A DNA stretch of 64,000 nt from Ancylostoma caninum (GCA_037903475.1 JBAJFG010000019.1:434001-498000), one strand, 5' to 3'. Shown: positions 47,842-60,019, counted from the first letter of the stretch. The notes: generated by a model from the letters alone, not told the origin. Numbers and translations are program-made.

Positions 47842-49047
47842 CTAGCGCCCCTTCGGGACGCTAGAAAGTGGGGTGGGGCAGCCACTTGGGGCACGCGCAA
47901 AAGCTGCAAAAGCTTCGCACTTGCCAATTCCTTAGAAAATTGACAAAGGGGCAAAACTAATCATTAAATGGGCTCAAATCTGAAATCCTTCTTGTGAGTT
48001 GAGCATGAGTATGAGAGGTCCGTTCTCCAACGTGGGGCGCATTCGTGCGTTTTCCTCACTACTGGGCCAACGCAGGCGCGTTTTCCATCAACGGGCCAGT
48101 ATCCTGCCGTTCTCCACACAATTGGGCCAAAGCGAACTCGCATCCTGGTGTTCTCCACACTACTATCGCGGCATTCCTCATTAGGTCACGGCGATTAGGC
48201 CACGGCGGACCCTTTCTCCATTAGTGGATCCCTATCCTGGTGCTCTCCATGTTATTGAGTCACAGCACACCCATCCTATATTGGCGGAGTCGTATGCTGG
48301 CATTCTCCACACCACTTGGCTACGGCGGCCCTTCCTAGCTTCCATCTAAGAGCCTGCATTCTGGCGTCCTCGCTGTTAGGCCGCAGCGGGCCACTCTCCC
48401 ATCGTTGGACCCGCATTCTGGCGTTTTCCTCACAGTTAGGCTACGCCGGACCCCTTCTCCATGGGCGGACTTGCACCCCGGCATTCTCCACACTATTGGA
48501 CCAAAGCGAGATCATATCCTGGCGTTCTCTACACCATTGGGCGACGGCGGGTCCTTCTTCCATTGAGTGACCAGCATCCTGATGTTTTCCTCACTGTTGG
48601 GCAACACCGGACTCTTGCTCGATCAGTGGAACCATATCCTAGCGTTCTCCACGTTATTGAGCCACAGCAAACCGATTCTATAATGGCGGACCTGTATGCT
48701 GGTGGGGTCCAACTATTGTGGCCACAGTGGGCCCCTCAGCTTTCGTTCAACCCTTATTCTGGTGGTTTTCCTCACAATTCCATCACAAAAAAATTGGGCT
48801 AAACCTGGCCAATCCGGACCCGCTGTGAGCCATCACATGGCCTTTCCTCCAAATTGTATGGGGACCACATTCCAGAACGAGCACCTACTTCAGGCATGTA
48901 TAATGCGTAAAAAACAAGCTCCGGTGCTGACCCCACACCAAATGAGGTTTCTTGAACAGCAGCAAACTAGGCCAATCTTCTTTTTTTCCACAGACAGGGG
49001 TGTAGAAACCGGCGCAAGCATTAGTACATATCTTTAGTTTGCACTTA
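47842..49047 (-). mobile_element. Helitron/Helentron-like hairpin plus 60-bp minisatellite, copy B
   Basis: The opening hairpin at 47842-47864 pairs CTAGCG perfectly with CGCTAG. It is followed by AAAGTGGGGTGGGGCAGCCA. The array occupies about 48020-48790. The remaining 250 bp up to copy C do not repeat. The same orientation and order as copies A and C indicate a tandem series of one family rather than chance. Confidence 0.62.
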
Positions 49048-49862
49048 CTAGCGCTTCTTCGGGACGCTAGAAAGTGGGGTGGGGCAGCCACTTGAGGTAT
49101 GTGCAAAAGCTTCGCACGTGTGAGCTTCCCGATGCACTGATGATACCTACTCTTTTTTGTCGCATTTCTTACATGCCTTTGGACCCGTTATGGACAGTGA
49201 ACCCGTTATGAACAGCCAAGAGATGGTCGACTGAGACACGAATGAGCGCGTAGCGTGCCCGTACTCCACTGGCAGACGTGCATCTTGGCGTTTTTCCCAC
49301 TATTCAGCCACGGCGGACCCATTCTCCATCAGTGCATCCGTATCCTAGCTCTTATCCCACTGTTGGGCCAGGGTAGACCCATCCTCCATTTGTGGATTTA
49401 TATCCTGGCGTTCTTCCCACTCCTGGGCCAGCGCAGACCCGATTCATCGGTGAGACTGGTATCCCGGCGCTTTCCCCATCAATCGGCCTCTTGCGCACCA
49501 GTCTCCATCCATGGACCCGTATCCTGGCGCTTTCTCCAGTAATGGGCCAGAGCAAAGCCAATCCCCATCTGTGGACTCGTTCCCTGACATCTACCCAAGA
49601 AAGGGCCCCTGCGGACCCAATTTGCATCGATGGCCCGTATCCTACGTTTCCCCCTCTAATGGGCCACGGCGGACCATTTCTCCATCGATGGACCCGTACA
49701 CTGCCGTTTTTCCAGTGTTGAGCCACGGCGAGCCCTTTCTCCATCGATGAACCCGTATCCTGCCGTTTTCCCGTTATTGGGCCACGGTGGACTCTTTCTC
49801 GATCGGTGGATACCTATCATGATGTTTTTCTGGACTACGAGGCCCCGGCTCATCTTTCCGTC
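49048..49862 (-). mobile_element. Helitron/Helentron-like hairpin plus 60-bp minisatellite, copy C
   Basis: The hairpin CTAGCGCTTCTTCGGGACGC is at 49048, then AAAGTGGGGTGGGGCAGCCA. The array from about 49250 to 49860 is the cleanest, with units keeping an exact 60-bp register over several consecutive repeats from 49321. Confidence 0.65.
49250..49860. repeat. 60-bp minisatellite, cleanest array
   Basis: About ten units with the consensus theme CTCCATCGATGGACCCGTAT then CCTGGCGTTTTCCCACTATTGGGCCACGGCGGACC. Because 60 is divisible by 3, both strands stay open for long distances and yield 20-residue protein repeats such as WTRILAFSP on the plus strand. I take these as non-coding consequences of the period. 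Confidence 0.9.
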
Positions 49863-52451
49863 ATCACTGCAGCCGCACTCCTTGCAAGTCTCGAAAGTGA
49901 TGGAACAAAGTTAAAAAATATGTAGAAAGTTTGATCAACTGCACAACTGGTTTCAGAAAATGTCGCAACAGCTTATGATGACGCGTTCTTCATCCTGTGT
50001 ATTAGATTGTACTTCTTAAAAACAGAAGGGTCCTCAAGCTGCATAATCCCCAAACCCTGAGAGGGACCTCAAAAAGAGGTGCTTAAAGAGCATATCCCAA
50101 GTGAGGACACCGAATGAATCCTTTGATACATCCTCCACGGTACGCATACTTCTTTTCGAAGAGGTTGTTTTTTCCAAAGTTGAGTGAAGTCAACAACAGA
50201 TCCTCCAGCAGAGGGGCGACTCTGCTCCGTACATCGCTGCTACGCATCGTCAAATCGTTGTAAACACTGTCTCGCCTGGATGGGTTGAGATCGCCAGCCG
50301 CTGATCCCGCCGCGAAATCCCGAATGCACCCGACTTCCACTACGTCTATGCACCTATGACGAAACATCGGCCGAATGCCCCATCAGCTTCGCATCCTCGC
50401 GAGGCACAGTCTATAACTGAGTCTCACGGAGAACGCATGCGATCACGTGCTACTCCCCCTACGTCTGCGCTCTAGAAAATTTTGTTGCACTACCATGATT
50501 TATATAAGAGGGTTCTTTTCAAAGCAGCACCATTTTCTCATTAAAATGTAGCTGGCTCTGTACCCACTCGTGACAAAAACGCCACTCAATACACACTCAA
50601 AGCTTACCTTGCTAACTCAGAGATTTCGGGACGGCAAACGCAGGCCGAACACGTTTCAACAGCAGTTACATCGCGAGGTGAAAGCTTATTTTGTCGCCCC
50701 ACGAGCTGCGTTCGCCCTAAAAAGGCTGTGTTCGAGGGCGATGAAATGATTTGCATGTCTCAAACTTAGGATCGCAGCTCAATCTGGGCACAGGGCTGTG
50801 TTCGTACTGCAGACTTGGTTAAGTGGATGCTTACCCAAGCTCACCCAAAAATAATAATTACTGCATTGGGCCACGGTTATACCCGGGCCTCAGCCAGCCT
50901 AACGAGTCTCGCTGAGCTCTCTTTGCCTCCGCCGGAGCAGAGACACGACTAAGCTTTGATGCTCAACCAGCGGCTTATACGCACCTCCCAGGGGGGGGGG
51001 GTCGCCACGTGCCAAGGAGCAGGCGGAACGCAGAATGAACTGCACCACAGTTCATCGGACAAAAAACGCAGCTGAAACACGGGGTTCTCTTAGCAGACGG
51101 AATGCTGCAGTTCTTCCTCTTGCAGCAATGTCTGCCTTCCATTTCTTGAGGCTTGCCAGGTTGTGCTGCGTTTGCCTCATCCAGTTATCTGAGAAGTTAG
51201 TCACATATGCGGAATTGCCCCTTGAGCAGAAATTCACTAGATTAAAGAAAGATAGATCTGACACTTTCAAAACAGCTCACTTCTACGTAGGAGAAGTCCC
51301 TCAAAAGGTAGCTATGAAATTAATCTGCATAACTTATTGAATGTAGTAGGTTAGTCACAACACTCCATTTTTGATACACCCCGGGGTTTGCAGAAAAAAA
51401 TTGTGGATTGAAAGCTATTTGCCTGTTGGTCTCTGAGTGGATAGAACCTCCTGCTACAAGGCATTCACCTTGGAGTAAACATCCTGCACGATCTGATCCA
51501 TTCCAATAGATCAAATTCTCAGTTGAAAGACTATGTGAAAGCGGAGGTTCCAGCAATTCGAACGTAGCCTTTGTACTGGGCCCGCAATTGCACCGATCTT
51601 TACTCCCGGAAAAACACCCTGTAAACCTGCACACCCGTGCCCACTTCGTCTGGAGCATGTGATTCTTTTGCCTAAAAAAACAAAGGTTTCAGAATGATGG
51701 TGCTCAACTTCACTTGACAGAAATACGCATGAGCACAACGTAGGGAACTTCTCTGTCTCCATCATGAAAACATCACATCGCAACGTAGGGTGGCTGGCCC
51801 ATCGTCGACTTCTTCGAATTTAAACCCAAGAGGTCATGTCAACCTCATTTGAAACATACATATGGGAGACATTGAGTCGCGAAAGGATCTTTGGAGCTGT
51901 GAACTGTGGAGAATGTTCGTAGATTTCCAAAATGCAGCGGTTGAACCTACACACAACTTCTCGACTGTGCTGTGAATTTACCGGAAAGAGCGGTACATCT
52001 GTCGCAAACAATTGCAGGCCGATTTTCAGTCGAAAATAAGAAACGCATTGTTTGTTGTTTGTAGTCCTTTCCACTCATAGTATTGAGAATTACGTTTCTT
52101 CTGTCCAGCTTCTTCCAGCTTGATAAAAACGTTGTTGTACTCGTAGTGGCTTCCACGTTTGAGGCAGATGTAGAGAATCCACTGCTGAGATTCTGGGAAG
52201 TGTCGACGACTCATTAAGCATTCCATGTCATTATGGCTTCTGCTGCATAATGAATAAGCTAGTGAGTAGATTGAGGTGCTGAGATATTGCTAGCTAATTT
52301 AATTTGACTAAGAGGGTTCGGCAGGATAGGTAGTTATGTTATCACACCAAAGAATTTGTGGCAAAATGAACAATCTGTGCATAAAAAGGCTTTCAAGCAC
52401 TAGTCACTCCCAGTTTCTATGACAACTCTCCAAAAACGGAGATTTAGCCAT
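49863..52451. other. Undetermined DNA
   Basis: No gene can be named. 50083-50367 (minus, 94 codons) has balanced composition and could be a piece of a repeat-encoded or host protein, but no domain is visible. A G run lies at about 50992-51001. 51035-51340 and 51320-51658 are open without recognisable content. Confidence 0.35.
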
Positions 52452-53400
52452 TTATCACCAGACTGGCCGCCCGGCTAACGCCGGACTTCCAGACTTGTAT
52501 TGGTGCTCGCTTCGCTCGCATACTGCACCTTGAAAGCAAACACAAAAGTGTAGATGGATTGATAAAATCTGCATCCTTCCACGCAGTTCTATAGCTCTCC
52601 TGAGGAACCCTTGATCCCGTAAGTGGTAGCTTTCCCCCATACGAACGAAGTTATGTTCTTCCATATGAGCGAAGTCTATGGCCGTGAAGAACTGAGTGTA
52701 ACCAATTCAGTGCAAATGTTATGTTGAAATGATTTAGGCTCAACTGGTTGTTGTGGTAATCCAAGTGATAAGGGTCCACCGGTGTATATAAATGGAAAGG
52801 AAGGAATGGTTCTTCTCCAAAGAAATGGGAAGAGAACACCGATACGAAAGGAAACAATGTACATCTAGGCGATTTAGGTAGGAGGGTCCGCCGAAACAGG
52901 ATAAGCGTACCTCTCATGCAGGAATAGACCCTCCTAGCGAATTCCTATTACTTGTGGAAGCCGGCGCACCCTTCTCACACCGTTGTACCCGACTCCAGGC
53001 GTTTCCCCACTTTTGAACGCCGGCGCTCCCTTATCACACCGTTGGACCGGACTTCAGGCGTTTACCCACTTTTGGACGCCGGCGCACCCATATCACACCG
53101 TTGGACCCGACTCCAGACGTGTTTCCACTTTTGGACGCCGGCGCACCCTTATCACAACGTTGGACTCGACTCCAGGGGTTTCCTTACTTTTGGACGCCGC
53201 CGCACCCTCACCACGCCCTTGGACCCGTCCCCAGGCGTTTCCCCACTTTTCGGCGCGGGCGCACCCTCCACATTGCGGTGCACTCACCGCTCTCCACTTC
53301 CCCATCCTTTAGAGCCTCTCTTCATTCTTTGAACCTCACCATACCCGTCCCTATCATCTTGTTGACCTCGTAATCACCATCACTGGCCAATCAGAGAATT
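52452..53400 (-). mobile_element. Minisatellite-bearing repeat element, copy 3, inverted
   Basis: On the minus strand it ends with GCGAGCGAAGCGAGCACC, AAGTCTGGAAGTCCGGCGTT, a GCCGG hairpin and CTGGTGATAAATGG, matching the ends of the copies at 26450-26520 and 45030-45105. The 59-bp array lies at 52962-53275. The GT-tract end was not found, so the right boundary is approximate. Confidence 0.62.
52962..53275. repeat. 59-bp minisatellite, about 5 units
   Basis: CGTTGGACC or near variants recur at 52981, 53040, 53099 and 53158, an exact 59-bp spacing. Units read CACCGTTGGACCCGACTCCA then GGCGTTTCCCCACTTTTGGACGCCGGCGCACC. The last units are more diverged. Confidence 0.92.
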
Positions 53401-53639
53401 TCGTTTCTGACACACACCCGTGACAGACGAAGTAAGCCCGTTATTATAAGTCATGACCATTATCAATATTAATCCACTTATTATCTATTTCTGTAAAGCG
53501 GTTCCACTTTCGCTGTAAATGATGGATAGTGTGATGCTACAAATTCCGCAGATTTGGCGCTCAGCACCCTTGTAGAGCGAGCTTGGATTTTCCGATTAAC
53601 GGTTCCTAGGTAATTGCGAATTATACTAAGAAGTTCCAG

Positions 53640-54705
53640 GAATCTCCCTCCTACGAAGGATTCCAGCCGGTTAGTCGCGAGGCTACGTGGCGCATCCCCA
53701 GGTGGCGGATAGAGGGATAATCGCGCACCAAATGCAACGCTGAGACGCGGGTGGATTCAAGGGATGGGTTCCCTGTCTCTGCAGTGTCGGAACGATTCAT
53801 ACATTCTGTCAGCGCGTCGGTATGTTCATGCATGCATGGGTGTGCTTGCGTGTGTGCAGATTGTATCCTGCACATCTATCCGATCAAAAGCCCTGCATTC
53901 AAGTGACTGGGAGGTACAAAGGAGGCGGTTTGGAGTCGCCTCCAACAAATAAGTTTCATCGTCCACTACCGGGAAGCCCGGCTAACTTCCCGGTGAAATC
54001 ACACTCCAGCCTCCCCCGGAGGAACAGAGCCCAGCAAGTTATCTCCTGTTTGTTTGAAGTTTCCTCAAGCTACACACAGCTATAATAGAGAGTATTCCCC
54101 TGATCTCGGAAGAGTCACTGCAGCGCCAGTGACTCCGAGGTCCTAGGGGTTATCTAGGCTGCTTAATACCAGAATGACTATGATGACCTTCAACGCACGC
54201 ACGCTTGCATCGGAGGCTTCCGTTGAGGATTTGATGATGCGGGCCAGGAAGATCAGGTACGACATCATCGGACTGACCGAGACGAGGAGACACCTGCCAT
54301 TGAGCGCCACCTTCGACACAGGAGAAAAACTGTTCGTTGGAATCTGCGACAGTAGAGGAGTTGGTGGAGTCGGTGTCCTCGTCAAAACGAACTTGGTCAT
54401 GAACGTCGATTCGGTCGAATAACTAACAACCCGAATCGGACGTTTGCAATTGAGAAGATGTGGATCAATGCCGGCCGTGACGATCTTCGTCGCCTACGCT
54501 CCAACATCCAGCTACGACGATGAGGAGATTGAGGCCTTCTATGTGGACTTGGAGAACTTCTACAGGGAAGATCACACTTTCTATAAGGTCATCGTTGGCG
54601 ACTTTAACGCCAAGATTGGCTCTAGGAGAACTCCTGAAGAACTTTACATCGGTACCCACGGCCTACAGCGGAACGAACAGGGAGAGAGGCTGTCTGAGAT
54701 TTCGT
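53640..54705 (+). mobile_element. Second RTE-type LINE family, 5' half only
   Basis: A leader of about 530 bp with TCCAGCCGG, GCATGCATGGGTGTGCTTGC and two short GCCTCC/GGAGGC hairpins precedes an endonuclease frame. Homology stops at about 54705 in the middle of the endonuclease. The arrangement resembles the leader plus endonuclease of the copy at 26.7 kb, but the protein belongs to a different subfamily. Confidence 0.72.
54174..54705 (+). pseudogene. Endonuclease domain of an RTE-like retroelement
   Basis: This is an AP-endonuclease fold of the kind often annotated in invertebrate genomes as craniofacial development protein 2-like. Visible motifs are MTFNARTLASEA at the start, DIIGLTETRRH with the catalytic glutamate, GVGGVGVLVKT, IFVAYAPTSSYDDEE and VIVGDFNAKIGSRR with the catalytic aspartate-asparagine pair. 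A single in-frame TAA at 54421 lies where a glutamine codon would be expected (VEQLTTRIGRL-type sequence), consistent with a C-to-T change. The frame then continues unbroken to GERLSE and ends at the breakpoint, so the SDH catalytic block and the reverse transcriptase are absent. Confidence 0.8.
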
Positions 54706-56339
54706 TTTTTTTACTTGCCCATTTTCTCGCTCACGATCAGCCCTCTCTCCAGTCGCAATATTTTCGTCGCACTCGCATCAATGCCCTGCAAATAATTCCA
54801 TTTTCTTTGAGCAGAACTCCTGTCAAACTTAATTTGGAAATTCCATTTGGATAGACCCACAACTTCCTTTCTGGTTCTTTTGAAGAAGTAATCATGTTGT
54901 GTATGGAGGAAACCCTCATACATACATTCTGCCGCTTTGCAAGCAAAAATAATCTGTGATGGGGAAAAACAGAATATGAATGAAAAGGAACAACATGCAA
55001 CAACTGGGAGGGAGGAGTTTCATACGACTTACAATCCCGGACAAAACTCATGCTACAAAAAGTTCTCCGTACAAATACATATTTTTATTACAGAGATGGA
55101 CAGACCCAATTTTTGTATGTTTTCCAACTGGACATGAGGCAAAGGTGCAAGCGAACGTAGCTCCAGATCTATGTAGTTCTTCTAGGAATGCGTACATGTC
55201 TCGCTCGTAATCATGGCCAATTGGCTGGCCTATTAGGGGTATGCTTGATTATGATTTACGACTTACGACTTACAGCCATTTTCTGCGATTTCTTATGATT
55301 GATGATTTAAGAAAAAATGGCCTAAAATTCATAAAATTATGGTAAATGATGACAGTGAAAGAATTTTGCTTATGACTAAAATGCAAGTGGTCATGGTCTC
55401 ACTGTATTTGAATTTCGCACCAAAACTAAGTTAATTAAGAGGCAGGTGAGAAGGCATTTTTGGAACATTGCACGCACGTACGTGTACCACTGGGATGTGC
55501 AGGACTCACGATCTGTCAGTATTACCAGTCTGTAATGCACAGACTTCAAATCGATCTGGCCATTCCATGGCTTTTGTCCTCATCTAATCTTTCTGACCGA
55601 AATGTTGGGAAACTATGACTTTTATCCTTTATGGAGAGTATCATTTTGAAAAGCCTGGTGGTTATTGCAACACAAACCAGATCGAACTCTTCTCCATCAT
55701 ATGTAGAGAGGCGAAGAAATTCTCCCAAAACGAGATTAACAGCTCAATGGAGAAGTGAGATGAGGATGAGAAATTACAAGGAATATACCTTCACTCTGAT
55801 ATTCACCGGTGATACATTTGGCGAGGTTCGTTTATCAACTTCGCAAACGGATTGCCAACTAGCCAGGCAAACGAATGTGTTACCGTCAAAAGTATTGCCA
55901 AACAAGAAGTCCCGCCAAATGTATTGTCGAACAAATTTCCCCAATTGTAATAGCACGCAAAATTTTCCAACTGTATAGCCACACGAGCCTTGTCAGTTGT
56001 ATCGTCAAGGAAAAGGGTTATCAACCGCAAAAAAAAATCGATATCAACAGGAGATTGGTATCATGGCACCTGCCTTACCAGCTGAGTCATCCAGGTAGTC
56101 ACCATCGATGGCTGAGCCTCCAACTAACAAGGGAAGTGCACGATGGTGACTCTAGGGATCGAGACGGAACATCCATTTTCGGAAGCACAGTCTAAGGTGA
56201 TGTAAATGTATGTATCATATCTGATATATCATATATTTTGCCCACTGGTCGCGATGGGATCAAGAGAGCGCATCGAAGTGTTTCTGGCGCGTGTCGTCTT
56301 TTGGAGTCTAATCTCTCGCGCTCCCAAAATTTTGAAAAA
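54706..56339. other. Undetermined, with ATTTACGACTTACG-type repeats
   Basis: Around 55240-55330 there are short repeats of GATTTACGACTTACG and GATTGATGATTTA. Around 55830-55980 there is a degenerate minisatellite with GCCAAATGTATTG and GCCAAACAA units. The same two repeat types recur together at 57180-57490, so the two stretches are parts of one repeat family. Confidence 0.5.
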
Positions 56340-56575
56340 GGTCTTTTTGACTGAACCTTGCATACGGGGTTATTTGAGGTGATGAATACGAATATCATAT
56401 CCGTTTCGTACCGTAGCCCAATGTTTGTAGGGTTACGATAGCAAGCGGTACTACTACCGCAACCCTACAAAATGGCGTTAGGTGCAAAATGAATGCGATA
56501 TTCGTGTTCAGCACCCCAAATAATGCCAGGCTATTTTTTTTTCTATGCCAGGCTTCAGTCAAGAGTTTTCCTGAA
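56340..56575. repeat. Foldback element, about 235 bp
   Basis: The left arm has TTATTTGAGGTGATGAATAC and GAATATC; the right arm has their diverged complement GATATTCGTGTTCAGCACCC followed by CAAATAA. In the centre GTAGGGTT and GCGGTA pair with TACCGC and AACCCTAC. No coding capacity. Confidence 0.75.
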
Positions 56576-57511
56576 GAGTTTGGGTCTTTGAAAGATTGAA
56601 TCGTGCCAATTTTCTACTGCAATGTCATAAGAGTCCTGACTCGGATTGGGACTTTGACCACGCAATCCAACCGTAGTTACCGTGATTGGCTGTCCTATTG
56701 ACTATGGAACGTTTGAAGACGCATTTTTGAATAACCTAGATTCGTCTGGTTGTGCGTTTATGAGTCCTAGCTGCAGGCATGACAACTATGTACGGCGAGG
56801 TGGTCGAGTGGGTAACCGTCTGTAGCTCCTGCAGCAGTCCTCGCAGTGGTGTAAGTACCTGTTGTGTTCTAATCTTGAAACAAGTTTAAAAGCCTAAAAT
56901 TCAAAGATGTAAAGAGAGTCCAGGCCGTTCGAAAATGCGTCCTTAACCACTCCATAGCCTCAGGAAAGCTAAACACGGTAACCACAGTTGGATTAAATGG
57001 TCAAAGTTTCATGGAATCCACATCTCTACATAGTCCTATAGCAGTGCAATATAGAAAGTTTTGATGCGCTCTCCAGAGCACGTAAGGACCACTGGGCAAA
57101 AATGATATACAGGAATTAGAATCATCTTAAACAATGCTACTGCAAATGTGTTTCGTTTTGATCCCCCGGGATTAGCCTCGTACATTTGCCTTCTGGGAAT
57201 GAAATGAACGCATTATCAAAACACCCGTAAAATGTATCGCCAACAGATTCTCCCTCCTTTTGTATTGCCAAACAGAATTTTGACCCATTCTCCTGGAGAA
57301 TGCCATGCAAAATTTCATTCATCCCGTAAAATGTATAGCCAAACACATTCTCTTACCAAATGCATCGCCACCAAACTTCAAAGCAGACCATTTTCGCAAA
57401 AACTAGATCTTGCCAGTCGCACTCAAGTTACGATTTACGACTGTCGATTTACGATGGTTTTGGAAGATTTACAATCTACGGCTTACGAAAGAAAAACTTT
57501 CATTACCTATG
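56576..57511. other. Undetermined, with tRNA-like box and degenerate repeats
   Basis: Contains the tRNA-like segment at 56790-56875 and, from about 57180 to 57490, the same CCAAATGTATTGCC and TTTACGA repeats as 55240-55980. No gene. Confidence 0.45.
56790..56875 (+). repeat. tRNA-like segment, possible SINE head
   Basis: GGTGGTCGAGTGGGTAACCG is a good A-box-like sequence of the Leu/Ser tRNA type, and TGTTCTAATCTT about 60 bp later is a degenerate B-box. Acceptor arms do not pair, so it is not a functional tRNA. A tRNA-derived SINE is plausible. Confidence 0.35.
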
Positions 57512-57513
57512 TA

Positions 57514-57698
57514 CAGTGGACGTCAATGACGGTGGCCCATCCGCGGCCTCGAGAAGGACGCCGCGCAACCGCGCCGCGCGCACCGGGATGGGTTTCGTCT
57601 ACCGCCGGAATGCTATTTCTAGGGGCTTTTCTTCCCAGCGAGGTTGCGCGGCGTTGTTCTCGAGGCCGTGGATGGGCCACCGCCTTTGACGTCCACTG
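57514..57698. mobile_element. MITE, 185 bp, TA target
   Basis: The ends are CAGTGGACGTCAATGACGGT and, inverted, CAGTGGACGTCAAAGGCGGT, inside arms of about 58 bp that also share GCGGCCTCGAGAA-type sequence. TA at 57512-57513 and 57699-57700 is the target duplication. It is GC-rich in an AT-rich setting. Confidence 0.9.
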
Positions 57699-58549
57699 TA
57701 CGTGCATTCTCAGTGACCCCTTTTGGAAATTCTTCGGGCCTAATTCAATCTCCTAGCCCTGGAAATCGTGCCTTGTGATACTACCGCTTCTGTTGGATAA
57801 GCTCAATCGCATTGCAAGTATTTCCGCAGGAAACATTTCTGCTACAAGTACACTTCATGTGGCGTAAAGAGCGCCGTTTTTGGACAATTATTGTATAATC
57901 GATACGCATCGGGATTTTTGTCGCCTGAGCGTCATCGGATGCTGTCGCAACCATGGATCGACCCGCAATGGCTTGCAGTATGACGCGGTCAGTATCTTTG
58001 TCAAATTTACCACGAAGCTGTGCAAGTTTTCAATTCCCAGAAAAGCCAAAACCATGCATCATCCCATTGAAGCTACACGGCTACTTAACAGAACTCGTTC
58101 ATCACCCATGTCATGTTCCTGCGGAGGTTTGGCTTTATTGTTCAACATAAATCACCTTTTCCTTCGAACTCAAATGGGGCTGGCGTGCACGGGCCTGCAC
58201 CGGAATAGCTTCCCTACACCCAACCTTTCCGTTCCGCTCGATTGATTTTATCGCTGCTCTCCTCTCTACTGCTTTTACATAGCTATGTGCAACTCGATCC
58301 GACGTTACCACTTTGGGACGAACCCCTGAAATTCAGGGTCGTCAACAAATCTTAGACAACTCTTTCTAAGATTCATTACCTCATTCCCATCTAAACAGTC
58401 TTGTTTTCACACTCACCACCATTGTTTATGGTTGTGTCAAGCTTAAAATAAACAAAATCCATGACCGCGGCGCCGAAATGGGATGATGCGGCTCTGAGCA
58501 TATGCCACCAATTCTGCTATGCAAGTGCCACAATTCCACTTTTGGGATT
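57699..58549. other. Undetermined DNA
   Basis: No gene could be supported. The 121-codon open frame at 57880-58245 has scattered cysteines but no recognisable spacing. Confidence 0.35.
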
Positions 58550-58551
58550 TA

Positions 58552-59428
58552 CAGAGTGCATCATAGGTTTTCGCACACCATATTTAATACCACCATAGCA
58601 GCGGAATTCAACGCATTGGAATGATCCTCATGGCCGCACTAGACTAACTCAATAGCAAATCATATAACCTAACAGATCTGGAATATGTCGCCATTTGCTA
58701 TTGCAACAGCTCGAAGCCGAGTGGAAGGCGCACCCATCGCTGCATGGAGCATCGATGTAATCTTAGAACTGGAGCTAATCTTCAGAACAAAGTTGTTCTA
58801 TTTCCACTAGAAAAATAGATTAGATGTAAAAAGCCTTGGAGAATCCTGGGATTGGGACGCGATCCCGTTCCTCCCTTTTCTTTGTCGTGTTTTCGAAAAG
58901 ATGCCCACTCAGAGCAATTTTCTTAGATTTTTTTATTCACAACATCAATTTAGCGCTCAATCTTATTTGAACGCCATTTTGAATGACAAGAGACCCTGCT
59001 GCATTGAATCCATATTGGATAGCCCAAACCTGATGCGAGACTCAGAATCTGACCATAGAGCAAGTGCTTTTACTGGAGTGGGGCGCGGAGGAAATCCTGT
59101 GCTGAGATCTAACTCTCATGCAGCACTAATCTGAAGCCGATTGACGTTTGTATGGTACCAGTTTCTAGAGCAAATTTGTGCTCGTACCAAAGTTGATGAA
59201 AAGCTTTGGGAGTATTTAGAAGAGAAATACCACCGTGCCGCGATGGTAGCGCCTCCCGCTCTACTTTGAGCTGGTGCGAAAGGAAACGGCGACATACTCC
59301 ACATCTGTTACGTTATTTGAGTTGATATTGAGGTTGGTTAGTGCGGCCATAGTGGTCAAATTATTAATTTGAGTTCCGCTGCTATGGTGGTACTAAAAAT
59401 ATTCTGCAAAAACTTATGGCGCACCCTG
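58552..59428. mobile_element. Long-TIR element, 877 bp, TA target
   Basis: The left end CAGAGTGCATCATAGGTTTT and the inverted right end CAGGGTGCGCCATAAGTTTT begin arms of about 260-280 bp that stay alignable throughout, for example TACCACCATAGCAGCGGAA and ATGGCCGCACTA in both. TA at 58550-58551 and 59429-59430 is the target duplication. The 0.35-kb centre has a 77-codon open frame at 58901-59134 with no known motif. Confidence 0.82.
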
Positions 59429-59856
59429 TAAAACCTTCCTCAGACTTTTGTGGGGTGCAAGATACGCATGTTGAAGGTAAATTAATCACATGGTATCAAT
59501 TTGTACCATATCTTCAACTTTAGTACGGCTGGGACATGACTACGATATGTTCACGGTAAGCTTGGTGCCTGTACAAATCCTAATTTTTGAGTATAGGTTC
59601 GTCCGACATCATGAGCGCTATTTGTTGAAGCACAGCCAAATTTTAAAAGAAATTTCAAGGACTCTACAGTATTCCTGCGATGGCGGGGCGAAGTGGAATG
59701 GAAACAATATCCGTGAACAGCATTTCATACTCGTTTTCTCTCCCATTGTGAGGTTTTGTCATAAAAATGTTCAAGGTTTTTGGGTCAGTTGAAATAGGAT
59801 TACGCCCACAATCTCACACAGGAAAAGCACTTCAGAGGCAAGGAAACACTTACAGT
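59429..59856. other. Undetermined DNA
   Basis: About 430 bp between two inverted-repeat elements. The 100-codon open frame at 59490-59792 shows no domain. Confidence 0.35.
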
Positions 59857-60019
59857 CCTTGTCGAAAAGATAGATGTATTCCGTGATTGCGGAAACACGG
59901 TGGGACCTGAACGATGGATGCGGAGAGAGCATGCGCGAAATATGAGTCGGTCCCAACGCGATTCTGCGGCCGCGACGATATAAAACCGCACGCGCAATCC
60001 GTCTATCTTTTCGACAAGG
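59857..60019. repeat. Foldback, 163 bp
   Basis: CCTTGTCGAAAAGATAGA at the left and its perfect complement TCTATCTTTTCGACAAGG at the right bound an interior with CCGCGACGATATAAAACCGC. The arms are 18 bp perfect and then degenerate. Confidence 0.8.

Noticed and set aside
47368..49853. Several 60-130 codon open frames on both strands with 20-residue repeats
   Set aside because: The 60-bp period is divisible by three, so frames stay open without selection; both strands are equally open and start at arbitrary ATGs.
52952..53373. Overlapping open frames of 90-126 codons
   Set aside because: They lie over the 59-bp minisatellite; three plus-strand frames are open at once, which points to composition rather than coding.
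59230..59285. tRNA-like GCGATGGTAGCGCC segment
   Set aside because: It lies within the inverted arm of the 877-bp element and has no B-box or acceptor stem.
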